Origin: Deltaproteobacteria bacterium
Lineage (GTDB): Bacteria; Desulfobacterota; Desulfobaccia; Desulfobaccales; Desulfobaccaceae
Length of the DNA: 16,113 nucleotides
Reading direction: 5' to 3'
Assembly: GCA_016874895.1 (NCBI GenBank)
Contig: VGSX01000049.1
Coordinates: 1 to 16,113, forward strand
Below the pieces are notes generated by a model, which ran no database searches, was not told the origin of the DNA, and saw only the letters and a list, made by a program, of their open reading frames with translations. Each line of letters opens with the position of its first letter. Position 1 is the first letter of the stretch. Made by a program: the position numbers and the translations under genes. Positions 14,086-16,113 of the stretch are shown here, piece after piece.

Positions 14086-14923
14086 TCAGCCATATAAATT
14101 TTCGATCCACCTCACCGCTTCCACATCGCTGACTTTACCCAGATAGCGCTGGGTGGTGGAGAGATTGGCATGTCTTAGGATGACCTTGCTGACGATCTCC
14201 ACGGGCACCCCTGACCTTGAGGCATAGGTGGCCGCATGCCGCCTCAGGTCGTGTGGCCTGAGATGAACCCCCACCACGGCGCCAGCTTTTTTGATCATGA
14301 CCCTGGCGGCTGTATAAGTAATGGGGAAAATTCTTTGGTCCCCTGCGGCGCCTATGGCCTTGAGATAATCCTTCAGCCGTTCGGCCAATTTCTTGGGGAT
14401 GAAAACCACTTCTGCGCTTTTCCCGCTTTTGGGGTTCCTGATAGTCAGCTTCTGGTCATCTACATCCAGGGCGGTGAGCTTCAAGACCTCGCCCACCCGC
14501 ATGCCCCCACGGGCCATGAGTTCCAGCATCAGACGGTTTCTCAATTTTGTGGTGCGAAAGATGATCTCGTCGATGGTCTCTTTCTCATGGATTTGCCATT
14601 GGGCCAGCTTTCCCGGCCGGAATAGTTTCTTTAGCATCGGGGTGTCACAGGGATTTTGGACCTGAACGTCCAGGTTATTGCGAATGAAGTTAAAGAGGGC
14701 CTTGAGATAGGCGTAGCGGGTGTGCTTGGTGAGCTGCTTACACTCGCCGTTGAGACTGGTTAAAAAGGAGAGTATCTCCTCGGGTGTCAAGGAGGTCAGG
14801 TCATGATCAGGAAAATGCTCCCGGAATTTTGACAAGAGCGAATTGTAAGCCCTGATCGTATTTTTTTTGGGAGTTCAGCTTGTGGTAATCCAGGAACAGG
14901 TTGACGGCCTTGGAAACTTTCAT
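14086..14923 (-). pseudogene. XerC/D-like tyrosine recombinase, one-base frameshift near the 5' end
   Basis: ATG 14923 has GGAGG 6 nt upstream. The first codons read MKVSKAVNLFLDYHKLNSQK, then a run of eight A (14861-14868) breaks the frame. With seven A it continues NTIRAYNSLLSKFREHF and gives a normal 278-residue recombinase. In that numbering the catalytic set is R142 (GGMRVGE), H224 and R227 (RPHDLRRH), H251 (LRHANLS) and Y260 (TQRYLG), all present, with an N-terminal SAM-like core-binding domain. Unshifted, only a 249-residue product from TTG 14835 would be possible, lacking part of that domain. The defect may be a recent mutation, a sequencing error, or a slippage site that restores the frame in some transcripts. 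Its role (integrase of a second element, or integron/plasmid-type recombinase) cannot be told. Confidence 0.85.
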
Positions 14924-14945
14924 GCTCCACCTCCAGTTTTTGATG

Positions 14946-14959
14946 GCATCAGCTGATGC
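14946..14959. promoter_or_regulatory. 14-bp perfect palindrome upstream of the recombinase
   Basis: GCATCAGCTGATGC reads the same on both strands and lies 22 bp before the recombinase ATG. Behind it, on the minus strand, TTGAAT and GATATC-like hexamers may form a promoter. The position suggests an operator for repression of the recombinase; the binding protein is unknown. Confidence 0.4.
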
Positions 14960-15065
14960 TGATAGACAGAGGATATCACAATATTCTCAGGAAATTCAAT
15001 AAGTTTTGCTAGTGGCAAGTTAACTTCTATCAGGTTTGCCATTCTTCTCCAGGTGGAGTTTTTCC

Positions 15066-15094
15066 TTGACAGGTAAAGAGAAGTCCTATATGTA
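15066..15094 (+). promoter_or_regulatory. Sigma-70 promoter of the riboswitch-cbiK transcript
   Basis: A perfect -35 TTGACA (15066-15071), a 17-bp spacer and the -10 TATGTA (15089-15094) place the transcript start just before the riboswitch P1 stem at 15107. Confidence 0.75.
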
Positions 15095-15106
15095 GTGGTT
15101 TAAATA

Positions 15107-15270
15107 ATTCGGGTGCCCATATAGGGCGTAATAGGGAAGCCGGTGCAAAACCGGCACGGTCCCGCCGCTGTAACCGGGGACGGAACCTGCACAAAGCCAC
15201 TGTCTCACCGAAGTGAGATGGGAAGGCGCAGGCGGTAGGAAGAACCGGAAGTCAGAAGACCTGCCCGAAT
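15107..15270 (+). promoter_or_regulatory. Cobalamin (adenosylcobalamin-type) riboswitch
   Basis: The leader contains the B12-box signature: GGGAAGCCGGTGCAAAACCGG (21 nt written as GGGAAGCC-GGTG-CAAAACCGG) then CCCGCCGCTGT, GCCACTG, GGGAAGGCGC and GTCAGAAGACCTGCC. P1 is closed by ATTCGGG (15107-15113) with CCCGAAT (15264-15270). Binding of the B12 cofactor stabilises the fold and turns the downstream gene off. A terminator follows, so control is at transcription. It precedes a cobalt chelatase gene, closing a feedback loop on B12 synthesis. Confidence 0.95.
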
Positions 15271-15311
15271 GAAGGCTTCGCCCCTACGAGGCATAGCGGG
15301 CGGTAAGCTCC

Positions 15312-15344
15312 ATTAAGGATCAAGAAGCTGGGTGCAATCCTTAA
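15312..15344 (+). promoter_or_regulatory. Candidate antiterminator hairpin
   Basis: TTAAGGAT (15313-15320) can pair with ATCCTTAA (15337-15344). The second segment is also part of the terminator stem, so the two structures exclude each other. This is the usual logic of a riboswitch expression platform. Confidence 0.5.
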
Positions 15345-15371
15345 GTCATGGTGACTTAAGGATTTTTTTTT
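15336..15371 (+). terminator. Intrinsic terminator of the riboswitch expression platform
   Basis: AATCCTTAAGTCA (15336-15348) and TGACTTAAGGATT (15352-15364) form a perfect 13-bp stem with a 3-nt loop. The nine T at 15363-15371 begin inside the 3' arm and continue beyond it. It lies 28 nt before the cbiK start codon. Confidence 0.9.
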
Positions 15372-15398
15372 GCGAAAAACCAAAAACAAGAGGACGAC

Positions 15399-16113
15399 AT
15401 GTTAAGACGAATCAGGTTTGGATGGTTATTCTTGGCGCTTATTCTCTCGATTTTCAGCGCCCCTTGGACTCTGAACGCCACGGCCACGGCCAAACCCGCC
15501 ATCGTTTTGGCGGCCTTCGGCACCAGCACGGAAGCCTTCGAGACTTACAACCATTTCGAACAGAAAGTCAAGGAACGCTTTCCTGATTATGAAATCCGCT
15601 GGGCCTTCACTTCCCATAAAGTCCGGCACAAGGTGGCCAAAGAAAAGGGCCAGAAGCTCAATGACCTGGGCACGACCTTGCGGGAATTAAAAGCAGCGGG
15701 ATATACCCGGATGGTGATCCAGTCTCTTCACATTGTGCCGGGGGCGGAGTGGGAGAAGAAGATCGTCCAGGTGAGCCGGGAAATTCCCGGTCTAAAAGTC
15801 GCCCTGGGAAAACCCTTGCTGAGCAGTAAAGAAGACCAGGAGCGGACTCTCCAAAGTGTGGCCCAGGCCTTTCCCAAAGACTTAAAGGATACCGTGGTGG
15901 TCCTGATGGCCCACGGCAGCCCGGTGCCGGAAGGGGAGAAGGCTTATCTGGCCTTTGCCCGGCTGCTGCGGTCCCGTTATCAAAACGTCTTTCTGGGCGC
16001 GGTGGAGGACAAGCCCACCAAGGCAGAGGCTTTCGAGGCCGTCAAGAAGGCCAATCCTACTACAGTCGTCCTGATGCCTTTCATGTTTGTGGCCGGTGAA
16101 CATGTAGCCAAGG
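15399..16113 (+). CDS. cbiK: Exported sirohydrochlorin cobaltochelatase CbiK (5' part)
   Basis: CbiK inserts Co2+ into sirohydrochlorin in the early-cobalt (anaerobic) route to vitamin B12; some homologues can also load iron. The 238 residues inside the window begin with a signal-peptide-like stretch: MLRRIR, then a hydrophobic core (about 8-20), then an A-x-A-type region near 27-31. The chelatase fold starts at PAIVLAAFGTST (33-44). Candidate metal-binding histidines are H172 (LMAHGSP) and H235 (VAGEH), with E203 (AVEDKP) as a further ligand; H111 (QSLHIVPG) is also conserved in type. AGAGGA precedes ATG 15399. The export signal matches the periplasmic CbiK variant described in Desulfovibrio. 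The gene is controlled by the upstream cobalamin riboswitch. The 3' end lies outside the window. Confidence 0.93.
   Translation, partial: MLRRIRFGWLFLALILSIFSAPWTLNATATAKPAIVLAAFGTSTEAFETYNHFEQKVKERFPDYEIRWAFTSHKVRHKVAKEKGQKLNDLGTTLRELKAAGYTRMVIQSLHIVPGAEWEKKIVQVSREIPGLKVALGKPLLSSKEDQERTLQSVAQAFPKDLKDTVVVLMAHGSPVPEGEKAYLAFARLLRSRYQNVFLGAVEDKPTKAEAFEAVKKANPTTVVLMPFMFVAGEHVAK

Noticed and set aside
147..16113. Second copy of the tRNA-Thr 3' end as the other island boundary
   Set aside because: No stretch matching the T-arm and acceptor end was found by eye; only chance matches of a few bases such as GTTTCGAATC near 1421. The boundary is probably outside the window.

Overview
The window looks like a mobile island in a Gram-negative, probably anaerobic, bacterium of the sulfate-reducing kind (Desulfobacterota). 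The main clue is a cobalamin-riboswitch-controlled cbiK whose product has an N-terminal export signal, an arrangement known from Desulfovibrio-type organisms. Coding regions are GC-rich, and the non-coding stretches around the insertion sequence are AT-rich. The taxonomic call is an inference and only moderately secure.

Layout from left to right. A tRNA-Thr(CGT) gene with its own promoter (33-146) serves as the likely integration target. A tyrosine recombinase lies against its 3' end, with the last codons running antisense into the tRNA, as is typical of tRNA-targeting islands. Just upstream of that integrase is a 5'-truncated excisionase-like helix-turn-helix gene overlapped by the end of hsdR. 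From 1404 to 10507 runs a compact leftward defence operon. In transcription order it encodes an Xre-type regulator, HsdM, an unrecognised 124-residue protein, an HsdS with about 200 extra C-terminal residues, a Schlafen/AlbA_2 plus GHKL-ATPase-like protein, and HsdR. Most junctions are stop/start overlaps of 1-4 nt. Only hsdR is set apart, by about 100 bp.

Farther right are three small leftward genes (10758-11897): two cysteine-rich zinc-ribbon-like proteins and a 230-residue protein with a sigma-region-2-like segment and an internal repeat. An AT-rich stretch follows, then a complete IS4-family insertion sequence (12237-13820). It has 15-bp perfect terminal inverted repeats and a 7-bp target duplication. 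Its transposase frame has no stop codon of its own and terminates in flanking DNA. Next is a second, XerC/D-like tyrosine recombinase gene (14086-14923) interrupted by a one-base frameshift in a run of eight A, with a terminator behind it and a palindromic operator candidate in front.

The right end (15066 onward) reads the other way. It holds a near-consensus sigma-70 promoter, an adenosylcobalamin-type riboswitch, a strong intrinsic terminator with a competing antiterminator, and the 5' part of cbiK, cut by the window edge.

Together this reads as a tRNA-associated, recombinase- and IS-rich island carrying an expanded Type I restriction-modification system, next to a B12-regulated cobalamin biosynthesis gene that is probably chromosomal backbone. 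No second copy of the tRNA 3' end was found, so the far boundary of the tRNA-linked element is not visible here.
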